Part shown: one piece after another, positions 1 to 8,205 of the stretch
Position numbering within the stretch: the stretch's first letter is position 1
How the letters are laid out: every line of letters begins with the position of its first letter
Origin: Acidobacteriota bacterium
Lineage (GTDB): Bacteria > Acidobacteriota > Terriglobia > Acidiferrales > 2-02-FULL-67-57
Assembly (NCBI GenBank): GCA_022571295.1
Contig: JACZYA010000015.1
Coordinates: 1 to 34,632 of the forward strand
Reading direction: 5' to 3'
Length of the DNA stretch: 34,632 bases
Notes under the pieces: generated by a model
What the model was told of the DNA's origin: nothing
Databases searched by the model: none
Seen by the model: the letters and a program-made list of their open reading frames with translations, nothing else
Program-made: the position numbers and the translations under genes

Positions 1-1
1 C

Positions 2-583
2 GGCGGCGCTGCCCTCACCGTCCGCCACGTCACCGGCCAAACCATCAAGTTCATCGGCGTGGGCGAAAGCTACGACGCGCTCGAACCCTTCCACCCCGAC
101 CGCATGGTCAGCCGCATCCTGGGCATGGGCGACATGCTCTCGCTGATCGAGAAGGCGGAAGAAACCGTTGACCGCGCCCAGGCGGAAGAAATGGAGCGCA
201 AGCTCCGCCGGGCGGAGTTCACGCTGGAAGATTTCCGCGACCAGTTGCGCCAACTGAAAAAGATGGGCCCGCTCGACCAGGTGCTGGGCATGATCCCCGG
301 CGTCGCACAGGAAGTCCGCGGCGCGGAAGTGGACGAGCGCAAGCTCACGCGCTTGGAAGCCATCATCAATTCCATGACGCCGCAGGAGCGCCGCAAGCCC
401 GACGTCCTCAACGGCAAGCGCCGCAAGCGCATCGCCCGCGGCAGCGGCACCAGCGTGCAGGAGATCAACCAACTGCTGCGGCAGCACGCCGACATGCGGC
501 GGATGATGAAAGCCATGCGCGGCGGCAAGGCCATGCGCAAGCTGGCCGCGCGCTTCGGCGGCAAGATGAGACTTCCAATTTAG
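2..583 (+). CDS. ffh: Signal recognition particle protein Ffh, C-terminal part (5' end outside window)
   Basis: This is the 3' portion of the SRP54-type GTPase that binds 4.5S RNA and signal sequences during co-translational membrane targeting. The reading frame is open from base 2. It begins in the last strands of the G domain (the stretch TIKFIGVGE followed by the DALEPFHPDRMVSRILGMGD linker) and continues through the methionine-rich M domain. That domain contains the RNA-binding helices (RRKRIARGSG) and a Met-rich end (MRRMMKAMRGGKAMRK). The N domain and the P-loop of the G domain lie before the window. The stop codon sits inside a small inverted repeat at 568-587. rpsP, rimM, trmD and rplS downstream are the usual partners of ffh, here separated by inserted genes. 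The identification is secure from sequence pattern. Confidence 0.97.
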   Translation, partial: GGAALTVRHVTGQTIKFIGVGESYDALEPFHPDRMVSRILGMGDMLSLIEKAEETVDRAQAEEMERKLRRAEFTLEDFRDQLRQLKKMGPLDQVLGMIPGVAQEVRGAEVDERKLTRLEAIINSMTPQERRKPDVLNGKRRKRIARGSGTSVQEINQLLRQHADMRRMMKAMRGGKAMRKLAARFGGKMRLPI

Positions 584-587
584 TCTC
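563..587. repeat. Short hairpin at the 3' end of ffh; its left part recurs at 13662
   Basis: GAGACT (568-573) and AGTCTC (582-587) form a perfect 6-bp inverted repeat around CCAATTT, overlapping the ffh stop codon. The 20-mer at 563-582 recurs at 13662-13681 with one mismatch. No T-tract follows, so a terminator role is doubtful. A dispersed repeat is more likely. Confidence 0.6.
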
Positions 588-593
588 GGCACT

Positions 594-653
594 CTCTGCG
601 CCTCCGCGGTGAGTTCAAGAGCAAAATACCGCAGAGGCGCCGAGGACGCAGAG
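594..653. repeat. Palindromic intergenic repeat, family A copy 1
   Basis: The left arm (594-610, CTCTGCGCCTCCGCGGT) is largely complementary to the right arm (628-653, beginning ACCGCAGAGG and ending GACGCAGAG), with an A-rich loop. A second copy with the same arm sequence lies at 1699-1768. The transcript would form a long imperfect hairpin between ffh and the epimerase gene. Confidence 0.8.
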
Positions 654-673
654 GAAAAACGGAGACGGCATAA

Positions 674-1657
674 ATGAAAGTTCTGGTAACGGGCGCAACC
701 GGTTTTCTGGGCGCGAACCTCGTGCACCACCTCGTCAAGCGCGGCGACCAGGTCCGCATCCTCAAGCGCCACAAGACGCTGCCCACGCTATTGGAGGGCC
801 TGCCGATCGAAATCGTCGAAGGCGACCTCACCGACTACGACTCGGTGCTGGCGGCCAGCAAAGGCGTGGAAGGTATCTACCACGTCGCCGGCCTGATCAG
901 CTACTGGCGTCCCCGGCGCGTGCGGCAGCATCAGGTGAACGTCGAGGGCGCGCGCTTCGTGGTGGAGGCGGCGCTGCGCAGCGGCGTCCGCCGCGTAGTC
1001 CACACTAGTTCGATTGCCGCCATCGGCTTCCGCACCGACAGCCAGCCTGCCGACGAAGAGACTCGCTGGAACTGGGGCCCCTACGACATCTACTACTCCA
1101 CCACCAAATACCTGGGCGAGCGCGAAGCGCTGAAAGCGGTCGAGCGCGGACTGGAAGTGGTGGTGGTGAACCCGGCGCTGATCTTCGGCCCGCGCGATGC
1201 CCACTGGAACGCCGGGCGGCTCTTCAAGATGGTGGCGGAGCGCTCCACCATCCGCGGGCTGGAAGGCGCCACCACCACCTGCGACGTGGACGACGTCTGC
1301 CACGGCCACATCGCCGCCATGGAGCGCGGCCAATCGGGCCGGCGCTACATCCTGGGCGGCGAGCCGCGCCGCTACTCCGAGTTGATTCGGGAAATCGCCG
1401 CCGTGATGGGCAAGCCGGTGCGCATCCAAACCGTCCCCTACTGGGTGGCGCAGGCGGCGGCCTGGGGCGCTTACGGCGTCTCGCTCCTCACGCGAAAAGA
1501 GCCGCCCCTGACGCCGGAGCTGGTCCGCATGACGCGCTTCGCCCGCACTTACACCTGCCAGCGCGCCATCCGCGAGCTGGGCTACCCGCAAACTCCGCTG
1601 CGCGAGACGCTGGAGAAAACCTACCGCTGGTACCGCGACCACGGCTACCTGAAGTAG
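674..1657 (+). CDS. NAD-dependent epimerase/dehydratase, HpnA / dihydroflavonol-reductase-like
   Basis: A 327-residue extended short-chain dehydrogenase. The N-terminus carries the Rossmann dinucleotide motif GATGFLG (residues 7-13). An acidic D51 in EGDLTD follows the second strand, the catalytic Ser lies in HTSSIAA (about residues 110-116), and the catalytic pair is Y141-x3-K145 (YSTTK). The second half (NPALIFGPRD, RYILGGE, and RELGY near the C-terminus) matches the hopanoid-associated sugar epimerase HpnA and related NAD(P)-dependent sugar or flavonol reductases. Substrate is not readable from sequence. No other hopanoid gene is in the window, so a hopanoid role is only suggested. It sits between two copies of a palindromic repeat and is probably expressed independently of ffh. 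Confidence 0.88.
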   Translation: MKVLVTGATGFLGANLVHHLVKRGDQVRILKRHKTLPTLLEGLPIEIVEGDLTDYDSVLAASKGVEGIYHVAGLISYWRPRRVRQHQVNVEGARFVVEAALRSGVRRVVHTSSIAAIGFRTDSQPADEETRWNWGPYDIYYSTTKYLGEREALKAVERGLEVVVVNPALIFGPRDAHWNAGRLFKMVAERSTIRGLEGATTTCDVDDVCHGHIAAMERGQSGRRYILGGEPRRYSELIREIAAVMGKPVRIQTVPYWVAQAAAWGAYGVSLLTRKEPPLTPELVRMTRFARTYTCQRAIRELGYPQTPLRETLEKTYRWYRDHGYLK

Positions 1658-1698
1658 CTTCCGCAACAAATCTTTCTGCCTCCTGGCTCTTGTTCTTT

Positions 1699-1768
1699 CT
1701 CTGCGTCCTCCGCGCCTCTGCGGTGAACCAAAAAGAACAGCAACCGCAGAGACGCAGAGAGCGCAGAG
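1699..1768. repeat. Palindromic intergenic repeat, family A copy 2
   Basis: Arms 1699-1724 and 1743-1768 are inverted and nearly complementary (CTCTGCGTCC...CTCTGCGGT against ACCGCAGAG...GCGCAGAG), separated by an A-rich loop. The same element occurs at 594-653. A TACAAT hexamer at 1770-1775 directly abuts the right arm and could act as a -10 for the following gene, but no clear -35 was found. Confidence 0.8.
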
Positions 1769-1825
1769 CTACAATGGCGAGACCTTGCCGCTGACGAGCG
1801 GGCTGGTGTAGGCTGCCAGTCGAAG

Positions 1826-2911
1826 ATGAGCGACGCCGCCGCACCCACTCCGCAGACGCCCGACGCGGAAATGCTGCTGGGCTTTTGGTATCCCGCCCTG
1901 CGCAGCCCGCAGGTCAGCGGCCGCAAGCTGCACAAAGCCATGCTGCTGGGCGTGCCGCTGGTTGTGGGCCGCACCGACCAAGGTCAGGTCTTCGCCCTGC
2001 GCGACACCTGCCCGCACCGCAGCATGCCGCTCTCCGACGGCCAGTTCGACGGCGCGCAGGTCGAGTGTTGCTACCACGGCTGGCGCTTCGAAGCCACCAC
2101 CGGCCAGTGCCGGGAGATTCCATCACTCGTCGGCCACGAGAAGCTCAAGGTCGAGCGCATCCATGCTTCCAGCTTTCCCTGCGAAGAGGCTGACGGTTAC
2201 GTCTGGGTTTACCTGCCCGACCCCGCCACGCGCAACTCCTCGCCGCCGCCGGTGCCGCGCCTGCCGGTCTTCAGCCAGCGTTACCGCATTACCCACCTCG
2301 CCGCCGATCTGCCCTCGAACGTGGACCACGGCATCATCGGACTGATGGACCCCGCCCACGGCCCCTTTGTGCACCAGTCCTGGTGGTGGCGCAGCCGCCG
2401 CAGCATCCAAGTAAAGGAAAAGACCTTCGAGCCCATCCCCAACGGCTTTCGCATTCAGGCCCACTCGCCCTCGCCCAACAGCGCTCCCTACAAGCTGCTC
2501 AAGGCCCACGGCCAACCCACCACCACGATCGAATTTGTCCTGCCCAACATGCGTTTCGAGCAGATTCGCGCCGGAGACAAGTGGTTCTCGAGCCGCGCCA
2601 CCGTCACGCCCATCGAGCGCAACCTCTGCCGCATTGACGTCGTGGCCGCGTGGAACATCTTTCCGTGGTTTCCTTTCACCGTGTCGCTGCTGCGCTTCTT
2701 CGGGCGCATGTTCATCGAACAGGACCGCCTGACGATGGAAAAGCAGGCGGTCGGCCTGCGCCACAGCCCCACCCTGATGCTGGTGGACGACGCCGACCGG
2801 CCCGCCAAGTGGTACTTCCAGTTGAAGGCGGCGCACCTGGAGGCCCGGCGTACCGGCCGCCCGATGGAGCATCCCCTCAAGGGGCCGGTCACACTGCGCT
2901 GGCGCAGCTAA
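1826..2911 (+). CDS. Rieske [2Fe-2S] non-haem iron oxygenase
   Basis: A 361-residue oxygenase with an N-terminal Rieske domain and a C-terminal mononuclear-iron domain. The Rieske cluster ligands are visible as C62-x-H64 (TCPHRSMPL) and C81-x2-H84 (CCYHGWRF). The catalytic iron site is marked by NVDHGIIGLMDPAHGPFVH: H178 and H183 form the H-x4-H pair, and D167 or D175 is the bridging/ligand Asp. The layout resembles the pheophorbide-a-oxygenase/VanA-like single-component group more than ring-cleaving dioxygenases, since no separate small subunit or reductase is adjacent. Substrate is unknown. It is an insertion relative to the usual ffh-rpsP neighbourhood. Confidence 0.9.
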   Translation: MSDAAAPTPQTPDAEMLLGFWYPALRSPQVSGRKLHKAMLLGVPLVVGRTDQGQVFALRDTCPHRSMPLSDGQFDGAQVECCYHGWRFEATTGQCREIPSLVGHEKLKVERIHASSFPCEEADGYVWVYLPDPATRNSSPPPVPRLPVFSQRYRITHLAADLPSNVDHGIIGLMDPAHGPFVHQSWWWRSRRSIQVKEKTFEPIPNGFRIQAHSPSPNSAPYKLLKAHGQPTTTIEFVLPNMRFEQIRAGDKWFSSRATVTPIERNLCRIDVVAAWNIFPWFPFTVSLLRFFGRMFIEQDRLTMEKQAVGLRHSPTLMLVDDADRPAKWYFQLKAAHLEARRTGRPMEHPLKGPVTLRWRS

Positions 2912-2940
2912 GGAACGCAAGCCGGGGGCCGATCCTCTCC

Positions 2941-2969
2941 TTCCCCAACCGGGTAAAAACCGCTATAAT
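2941..2969 (+). promoter_or_regulatory. Likely promoter of the rpsP gene group
   Basis: A perfect -10 hexamer TATAAT lies at 2964-2969, 17 nt after a weak -35 (TTCCCC, 2941-2946). It is about 30 nt before the rpsP start, whose Shine-Dalgarno sequence GGGGAGG follows. The -35 is poor, so sigma-70 recognition is inferred mainly from the -10. Confidence 0.5.
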
Positions 2970-2998
2970 GGAGCAATCCTTTTGGGGAGGAAACGAGC

Positions 2999-3238
2999 TT
3001 GCTGAGGATCCGCTTAACACGTGTGGGAAAAAAGAAGCAGCCTGTCTATCGCATCGTTGTGATGGAAAAGAAGCGCGCGCGGGACAGCCGATTCGTTGAG
3101 ATCGTGGGGCAGTACAACCCGCGCCAGGAACCGGCGTTGATCAACCTGAAGGCGGAACGTGTGCAGTACTGGCTCAGCAAGGGCGCCCAACCCTCCGAGA
3201 CGGTGCGGAGCTTCCTGCGAAAGAACAAGCTGCTTTAG
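2999..3238 (+). CDS. rpsP: 30S ribosomal protein S16
   Basis: A 79-residue basic protein with the typical S16 opening ([20 protein letters not shown]), the central VGQYNP element and the [16 protein letters not shown] helix near the end. S16 binds 16S rRNA early in 30S assembly. The start is a TTG codon, supported by GGGGAGG about 8 nt upstream and by the expected N-terminus; no ATG fits. It is followed by the KH-protein gene and rimM on the same strand, as in most bacteria. Confidence 0.97.
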   Translation: MLRIRLTRVGKKKQPVYRIVVMEKKRARDSRFVEIVGQYNPRQEPALINLKAERVQYWLSKGAQPSETVRSFLRKNKLL

Positions 3239-3315
3239 GGGATTACGGCACTTCAAGTCCAGGATCATTCGGCTCCTCGGGGCGAAAGCAGAAAGCGGAG
3301 TCGAGGGGGGAAGGC

Positions 3316-3546
3316 ATGAGGGAGCTGATCGAGCAGATCGCCAAGGCCCTGGTGGACAATCCCGATCAAGTGCATGTGAATGCCGTAGAAGGCGAACAGG
3401 TGACGGTGCTGGAGTTGCGCGTCGATCCGTCCGACCTGGGCAAGGTGATCGGCAAGCAAGGCCGCACCGCCCGCTCCATGCGCACCATTCTGGGCGCTGC
3501 CGGAACCAAACTCCGCAAGCGCTTCACCCTGGAAATCCTGGAGTAA
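3316..3546 (+). CDS. khpA: KH-domain RNA-binding protein (KhpA / YlqC family)
   Basis: A 76-residue single type II KH domain with the GxxG loop at residues 46-49 ([16 protein letters not shown]). Members bind RNA, often pair with KhpB/Jag, and are found between rpsP and rimM, as here. AAGGC lies just before the ATG and the preceding sequence is purine-rich (GAGGGGGGAAGG). The stop is followed within 2 nt by the rimM TTG start, so the two genes are almost certainly translationally coupled. Confidence 0.93.
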   Translation: MRELIEQIAKALVDNPDQVHVNAVEGEQVTVLELRVDPSDLGKVIGKQGRTARSMRTILGAAGTKLRKRFTLEILE

Positions 3547-3548
3547 GC

Positions 3549-4115
3549 TTGCCCCAAGGGCGCAGCTCACCCAGCGGCAGCGCCGGCCCAGCCTCCGCTT
3601 GGCTCACGGTCGCCCGCATTACCAAGACCCAGGGCCGCCGCGGCGAAGTCGCAGCCCAAATCTTAACCAGCTTTCCCCAAGCACTGGCCGAGCGCGCTGA
3701 AGTGTTCCTGTGGGACGGCCGCGGCCAGCCCACTCCCGCGCAGGTGGAAAAAATCTGGTTCCACAAGAAATATCTGATCTTCAAGTTTTCCGGCTGCGAC
3801 TCCATCTCGGCGGCGCAAGAGCTGGTCGGGCGCGAAATCCAGATTCCCCGCGCCGAAGCCGCGCCCCTGCCCGAGGCCAGCTACTATCTCGACGACCTGG
3901 TGGGCTGCCGGGTGGTGGAAGCGGCGAGCGGCGCCGAGTTGGGCCGCGTCCGTGCGGTGCAGGACGACAGCGGCGCGGCTCGCCTGGTGGTGGAGACACC
4001 GGAGGGCAAGGAGTTGCTGATCCCCTTCGCGCAGGAGTTCTGCCCTCGCATCGCCCCCGAAGAAAAACTCATCGAAGTCATACTCCCCCAAGGCCTCCGC
4101 GACCTCAACCCTTAA
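3549..4115 (+). CDS. rimM: 16S rRNA processing protein RimM
   Basis: A 188-residue RimM that assists maturation of the 30S head and interacts with S19. The N-terminal barrel opens with WLTVARITKTQGRRGEV. The C-terminal PRC-like barrel contains YYLDDLVGCRV, an LGRV strand, and the closing KELLIPFAQEFC / LPQGLRDLNP segment. I chose the TTG at 3549: GGAG at 3540-3543 lies 5 nt upstream and the start follows the KH gene by 2 nt. The longer open frame upstream overlaps rpsP and khpA and is not coding. trmD, normally next, is displaced by about 2 kb. Confidence 0.93.
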   Translation: MPQGRSSPSGSAGPASAWLTVARITKTQGRRGEVAAQILTSFPQALAERAEVFLWDGRGQPTPAQVEKIWFHKKYLIFKFSGCDSISAAQELVGREIQIPRAEAAPLPEASYYLDDLVGCRVVEAASGAELGRVRAVQDDSGAARLVVETPEGKELLIPFAQEFCPRIAPEEKLIEVILPQGLRDLNP

Positions 4116-4131
4116 CGGCAAGCGATGAAGG

Positions 4132-4539
4132 ATGAAAAAAATGAAAAGCAAGTTACATAAGACCGAGAAAGAATGGAGAGAGCTGCTCACGGCGGAGCAA
4201 TTCACAGTCTGCCGGCGGAAGGGCACCGAGCCGGCCTTCACCGGGGAGTACTACGACTGCAAAGAGGAAGGGATGTACCGGTGCGCGTGTTGCGGCGCCG
4301 ACTTGTTCAGCTCGGAGACCAAGTACGATTCCGGCACCGGTTGGCCAAGCTTCTGGGCGCCGACTTCACCGGAGAACGTAAGCGCCGAAACTGACGACAG
4401 TCTCTTCATGCAAAGGACTGAAGCGCTGTGCAGCGCCTGCGACGCCCATCTCGGCCACGTCTTCGATGACGGCCCCCCACCCACGCGCAAGCGCTACTGC
4501 ATCAATTCCGTCGCCCTGAAACTCACGCGGGAGAAGTGA
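4132..4539 (+). CDS. msrB: Peptide-methionine (R)-S-oxide reductase
   Basis: A 135-residue MsrB that reduces methionine-R-sulfoxide in proteins. Zinc is bound by two CxxC pairs (C51/C54 in YRCACCGADLF; C100/C103 in LCSACDAHLGH). The family signature SGTGWPSF is at residues 67-74 and the catalytic Cys is C123 in RYCINSVAL. No signal peptide is evident, so it is probably cytoplasmic. An internal ATG at 4141 is better spaced from the AAGGA at 4128-4132 and may be the true start, removing three residues. It lies 16 nt after rimM and may be co-transcribed with it. Confidence 0.95.
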   Translation: MKKMKSKLHKTEKEWRELLTAEQFTVCRRKGTEPAFTGEYYDCKEEGMYRCACCGADLFSSETKYDSGTGWPSFWAPTSPENVSAETDDSLFMQRTEALCSACDAHLGHVFDDGPPPTRKRYCINSVALKLTREK

Positions 4540-4545
4540 GCGCAG

Positions 4546-6048
4546 TTAAAAGCAGAGGGCGAGGCGGAAGGGAATCTCAACCAAAACGTCAACGGCGATG
4601 GGACGCCCCTGCTTGCGCGCAGGCTGGAAACGCGAGCGCGTGAAGGCGTCTTTCGCTCGCTCGGCCAGCCGCTCCTCGGTCGCACGCACGACGGTGACGT
4701 CTCCCACGGTGCCGTCAGCGCCAATCACGCCGTAGAGCAACACCGTACCCTCCACCCGCTCGGTGTAGGCGTCGGAGGGATAGCACGGGTCAACTTTCTG
4801 CGCCACCACCGGAGCAGTGAATCCCTGACCCTGACCGGCCTCGCCTGCCGCCGGGTTGCCGGGTTCTCGTTCGATAAACCGCAGCAGCCAGCTCGACGAC
4901 TGGGCGGTCAGGTTGGACAGAAACAGGTATGTGGTATGTACCCGCGTGCTCTGCGCCCCCGGCTCAGTTGCTTCCAGCAACTCCTGGATGCGCTCCTCCC
5001 GACTCCTCTCCGGCGGGGGTGCCGCCGGTGGTGGGGGGGCCGGGCCGACAATGGCGAGGCCACCCACACCCGCACCACTCCCGCCGCTTACGTAGGCGTC
5101 GGGCAATTCAATTCCCATCCCCGCGCCGATTTCCACTGCGCCCCCGCCACCCTCACCGGGCTTGAGCCCGGTGGAAAAGCGCGCCTGCAAGCGGGCCTGA
5201 GGAATCTCCAGCAAAGGGGTGGGCACAGCGGGATTGGCGCTGAGCGCCACCAAGCCGCCCGGCACACCCACGGCCTGGCGCGAAACTTCAGGCCCGCCCA
5301 CGCCTACTTCAGGAGCGGAAACGTCGCGACCGCTCCCCGGATGAACAGGCAGGCGGGGACGGAAGTTTTCCAGTTTGGTTTCGGCCAGCATGATTTCGCC
5401 CGGGCTGGGGAGCCGCGGGAGAGAAGCGGGCATTGGCTGCGGCGACAACCGCACCACCGGTTTCAGGTTCACCTCCGGCGCGTGGGGAATGACCATGTTG
5501 GGCAGGCGCAGATCGGCCGGCTGCACAGTGGCGGCGTCGAGCTTGGTCAGGAGTGTCTGAGTAGGATGGTTGGGCTCGGGAGGATTGGAGACAATCGCCT
5601 GCGGCTGGTAGGACTCCGCCGCCGGCGCGGGCGACGCCTTCTTCGGCTTTGGCCGAGGAGGTTTTCTGCGCCGCGCGCGTTTGGGCGCAATCAGCGGCAG
5701 CCGCCGCGGTTGGGTCCACTGTACATCGTACTCGATGCGCAACGCGCTTGCCGGTTTCTGCGGGGGCGGCGCGAACAGGAACGCCGGCAGCGGCAGTACC
5801 GCCGCCAAGACGTGCAGCGCCACCGAAAGCATCAGCGCCCGACGCGGCAGCCACGCGGACAGGCGCGCCTCATAAAAGGGCGCTTCCCCCTCTCCCGGCG
5901 TTCCTGGCGGAAGCTGCGGATCCACGCCAGAATTTTGTCTGGGCCGACCACTTCGCCATCTCCCCCACGGCTGGAAAAAAGCGCGCTGCGCCTTCCAAAC
6001 ACCAGTGGAATCGGCGCAGGGCTGGAGGCATTTTAATAGAGACTTCAT
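4546..6048 (-). CDS. TonB family protein (energy transducer)
   Basis: About 500 residues with classic TonB architecture. A single hydrophobic anchor spans residues about 71-92 (ALMLSVALHVLAAVLPLPAF). A long Pro/Ala-rich, Lys/Arg-containing periplasmic spacer follows (RRRKPPRPKPKKASPAP and later VGPAPPPPAAPPP). The C-terminal TonB domain covers roughly residues 410-495 (VDPCYPSDAYTERVEGTVLL ... GTVGDVTVVRA ... SRFQPARKQGRPI). Such proteins couple the proton-motive force to outer-membrane TonB-dependent transporters. It faces msrB convergently, with stops about 6 nt apart. The first 60 residues are poorly family-like and no good Shine-Dalgarno was seen at 6048, so the start may lie further downstream. 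Confidence 0.9.
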   Translation of the reverse strand: MKSLLKCLQPCADSTGVWKAQRAFFQPWGRWRSGRPRQNSGVDPQLPPGTPGEGEAPFYEARLSAWLPRRALMLSVALHVLAAVLPLPAFLFAPPPQKPASALRIEYDVQWTQPRRLPLIAPKRARRRKPPRPKPKKASPAPAAESYQPQAIVSNPPEPNHPTQTLLTKLDAATVQPADLRLPNMVIPHAPEVNLKPVVRLSPQPMPASLPRLPSPGEIMLAETKLENFRPRLPVHPGSGRDVSAPEVGVGGPEVSRQAVGVPGGLVALSANPAVPTPLLEIPQARLQARFSTGLKPGEGGGGAVEIGAGMGIELPDAYVSGGSGAGVGGLAIVGPAPPPPAAPPPERSREERIQELLEATEPGAQSTRVHTTYLFLSNLTAQSSSWLLRFIEREPGNPAAGEAGQGQGFTAPVVAQKVDPCYPSDAYTERVEGTVLLYGVIGADGTVGDVTVVRATEERLAERAKDAFTRSRFQPARKQGRPIAVDVLVEIPFRLALCF

Positions 6049-6194
6049 CCGATGGGAATCAGCGAATTGGCCCGGCCGGAAGCGCGCAGATGACCAAGAC
6101 CCCCCGCTTGCACTTGCGTTCCCTCGCGCCGGAGACTCTTTCCCCCGGCTAAAGAGAGCTGTGAAAACTTCTCAGCGGGAAGAAACCCTGCGGT

Positions 6195-6977
6195 ATGATT
6201 CCGGGCGTGATCTTCGACATCATCACTATTTTCCCGGACTTCTTCGCCGGGCCGTTCGACCACGGCATCGTGCGGCGCGCGCGCGCGGCCGGCTTGGCGG
6301 ACATTCGCATCCACGACCTGCGCAACTTCACCACTGACAAGCACCGCACCGTAGACGACCGCCCCTTTGGCGGCGACGAAGGCATGGTGTTGAAGCCGGA
6401 GCCTATCTTCGCCGCGGTGGAAAGTCTCTTTTCCGACCAGCCCGCGGAGGAGCGCCGCCAGACGGCGGTGGTGCTGCTCTCCGCCCAGGGGCGGCTGTTG
6501 AACCAACGGGTCGCGCAGGAGCTGGCCCAGCGGCCCCGGGTGGTGCTGCTGTGCGGGCGTTACGAAGGCGTGGACGAACGCGTGGCCGAACACCTCGCCA
6601 CGATGGAGTTGTCAATCGGGGAGTACATCCTGAGCGGAGGCGAGCTGGCCGCGGCAGTAGTGGTGGACACGGTGACGCGGCTGCTGCCCGGCGCGCTGGG
6701 CGACGCTCGCTCGGCAGTGGAGGAATCCTTCGCCACCCATCCCGACGCCACCGTCAGCGCCGGCGGCATCCTGGATTGCCCCCACTACACGCGGCCCGCC
6801 GACTTCCGTGGCCGCAAGGTGCCGGAAGTCCTTCTGAGCGGGAACCACGCAGAGGTGCGACGCTGGCGCCGTCGCCAAGCCCTGGCCAAAACCCGGCGCA
6901 ACCGCCCCGACCTGCTGGAACGCGCGGCCCTCAGCGATGACGACCGCGCTCTGCTGAAAGAGCTGGGACAGCCCTGA
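6195..6977 (+). CDS. trmD: tRNA (guanine-N1-)-methyltransferase TrmD
   Basis: A 260-residue SPOUT methyltransferase making m1G37 in tRNAs. The N-terminus has FDIITIFPDFF. The trefoil-knot SAM site is shown by LLCGRYEGVDERV (118-130), SIGEYILSGGE (140-150) and LPGALGD (164-170), whose Asp is the conserved catalytic candidate. An alternative GTG start at 6207 would give the family-typical (M)IFDIITIFP N-terminus. Neither start has a strong Shine-Dalgarno. In most bacteria trmD directly follows rimM; here msrB and a reverse-strand tonB lie between, so it needs its own promoter. Confidence 0.96.
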   Translation: MIPGVIFDIITIFPDFFAGPFDHGIVRRARAAGLADIRIHDLRNFTTDKHRTVDDRPFGGDEGMVLKPEPIFAAVESLFSDQPAEERRQTAVVLLSAQGRLLNQRVAQELAQRPRVVLLCGRYEGVDERVAEHLATMELSIGEYILSGGELAAAVVVDTVTRLLPGALGDARSAVEESFATHPDATVSAGGILDCPHYTRPADFRGRKVPEVLLSGNHAEVRRWRRRQALAKTRRNRPDLLERAALSDDDRALLKELGQP

Positions 6978-6991
6978 ACCGGACGCCAAGC

Positions 6992-7291
6992 TCAGACCGA
7001 GCGCTTCACCTCAAACACGCTGCGGGGATGCGCTTTGGCAATCCGCTCCAGGCCCCAGAGCTGCGCCTCTTCCCCCTCCTCCTTCAGTTGCCGGAAGGAG
7101 ATGGTATTGATGCTGTCGCAGCGCAGACACTTCACGTACGCCCGCCCGTTGATTTCCACCGACGGGCCGTCGTAGCGGAAGATTGCCTGCATCGCATCGG
7201 GATTCCCTTCGCGCCCGCTGTGCCGCATGCACTCGTAGCACAGGAACCAACACTGCCGATCAAGTTTGCGAAAAAGACCTAACAAGCTCAT
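6992..7291 (-). CDS. Small zinc-ribbon-like protein of unknown function
   Basis: A 99-residue protein, not recognised as a named family. It has two Cys pairs, C18-x2-C21 (FLCYECMRHSG) and C55-x2-C58 (VKCLRCDSINTISFRQL), spaced as in a zinc ribbon. An intervening strand-rich segment (IFRYDGPSVEINGRAYVKC) lies between them. A GAGG sequence 8 nt before the ATG supports the start. It is convergent with trmD (stops about 15 nt apart) and divergent from the DUF2911 gene. A rubredoxin-like or regulatory metal-binding role is possible, but nothing shows a specific function. Confidence 0.7.
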   Translation of the reverse strand: MSLLGLFRKLDRQCWFLCYECMRHSGREGNPDAMQAIFRYDGPSVEINGRAYVKCLRCDSINTISFRQLKEEGEEAQLWGLERIAKAHPRSVFEVKRSV

Positions 7292-7511
7292 TAGAAAAGC
7301 CTCAAAAAATGTTGGATTGGTGCATCGCGATGGAATTCTCCGTCATCTGTGGGGCCGTCGTCAAGCCGGTAGTGGCCCAAACGGCGGAAGCGCGTCCGGC
7401 CCCAGCCAGACCAACCTCTCTGCCAGAACCGGCATCAATCTCTGGTAGCCTATGCGACCGAATTGCGTATACAATCCCAGATTCAGTGAAACTGCCCGGA
7501 GGAGGAAACCG

Positions 7512-8054
7512 TTGCGAAAACTTAGACACCTATTCTTTCCCGTTGTGATTCTCGCTTTTGCCACAGCACTGCCCACCCTGGCCCAAAGGGGTTCTGATGC
7601 GGCCCGGCCCAGTCCCAATGCCGGTGTCTCGCAAACCATCGGAACCACCGAAGTGACCATCAGCTATGGCCGGCCGGGCGTGAAAGGCCGCACCATCTGG
7701 GGCGAGCTTGTGCCCTACGGCCAGGTCTGGCGCGCGGGCGCCAACGAGGCCACCAAGATTACCTTCAGCGGCGACGTCCTTATCGAAGGACAGAAGTTGC
7801 CCAAGGGCACCTACTCGTTTTACACCATCCCCACCGAGGGCGAGTGGACCCTCATCTTCAACAAGGTCGCAGACCAGTGGGGCACGAACTACGACGCCGA
7901 CCAGGACGCCCTGCGGGTCACGGTGAAGTCCCAAGCCGCAGGCCAAACCGAGTGGATGGGTTTTAGCTTTGAGGGCCTGTCCGCCAAGGCTGCTACGGTC
8001 GTGCTCCGCTGGGAAAAACTCAAAGTGCGCTTCAAAGTTGAAGCGGCGCAGTAA
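7512..8054 (+). CDS. Secreted DUF2911 domain protein
   Basis: A 180-residue exported protein. I chose the TTG start at 7512 because GGAGGAGGA lies 6-8 nt upstream. It also gives a clean signal peptide (RKLRHLFFPVVILAFATALP, cleavage near TLAQ). The mature part matches DUF2911: SQTIGTTEVTISYGRPGVKGR near the start, GELVPYGQVWRAGANEATKI, LPKGTYSFYTIP, EWTLIFNK, and a C-terminal beta strand LRWEKLKVRFKVE. Function of DUF2911 is unknown. Members are common in Bacteroidetes and Acidobacteria and look like periplasmic beta-sandwich proteins. A longer in-frame ATG start at 7452 would spoil the signal peptide. Confidence 0.88.
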   Translation: MRKLRHLFFPVVILAFATALPTLAQRGSDAARPSPNAGVSQTIGTTEVTISYGRPGVKGRTIWGELVPYGQVWRAGANEATKITFSGDVLIEGQKLPKGTYSFYTIPTEGEWTLIFNKVADQWGTNYDADQDALRVTVKSQAAGQTEWMGFSFEGLSAKAATVVLRWEKLKVRFKVEAAQ

Positions 8055-8128
8055 AAGAAAACCTTCCGCGATCTGCGTAGAAATTTAGGCCAGAGCGGTA
8101 GCGGGTCTTTTTGAAAATGGGAAGCTCA

Positions 8129-8205
8129 CGCCGAGCCCCGTGGCACCTGCCACGGGGCGCTCGTACCGCTTTTCCGCCCGGCGGCAGGTGCCGCCGGGCT
8201 CAGCG
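8129..8205. repeat. GC-rich double-hairpin repeat, family B copy 1
   Basis: Two adjacent perfect 10-bp hairpins are present. CCCCGTGGCA/TGCCACGGGG spans 8136-8157 with loop CC, and CCCGGCGGCA/TGCCGCCGGG spans 8177-8198 with loop GG. They are enclosed by near-complementary outer arms (CGCCGAGCCC and GGGCTCAGCG), giving a three-way cruciform. The same element, with a 19-nt insert, recurs at 22369-22463. It lies just before rplS. Confidence 0.85.

Noticed and set aside
3159-3548. N-terminal extension of the rimM reading frame
   Set aside because: It runs through the rpsP end and the KH gene in another frame. The TTG at 3549 has a ribosome-binding site and gives the family-typical N-terminus.
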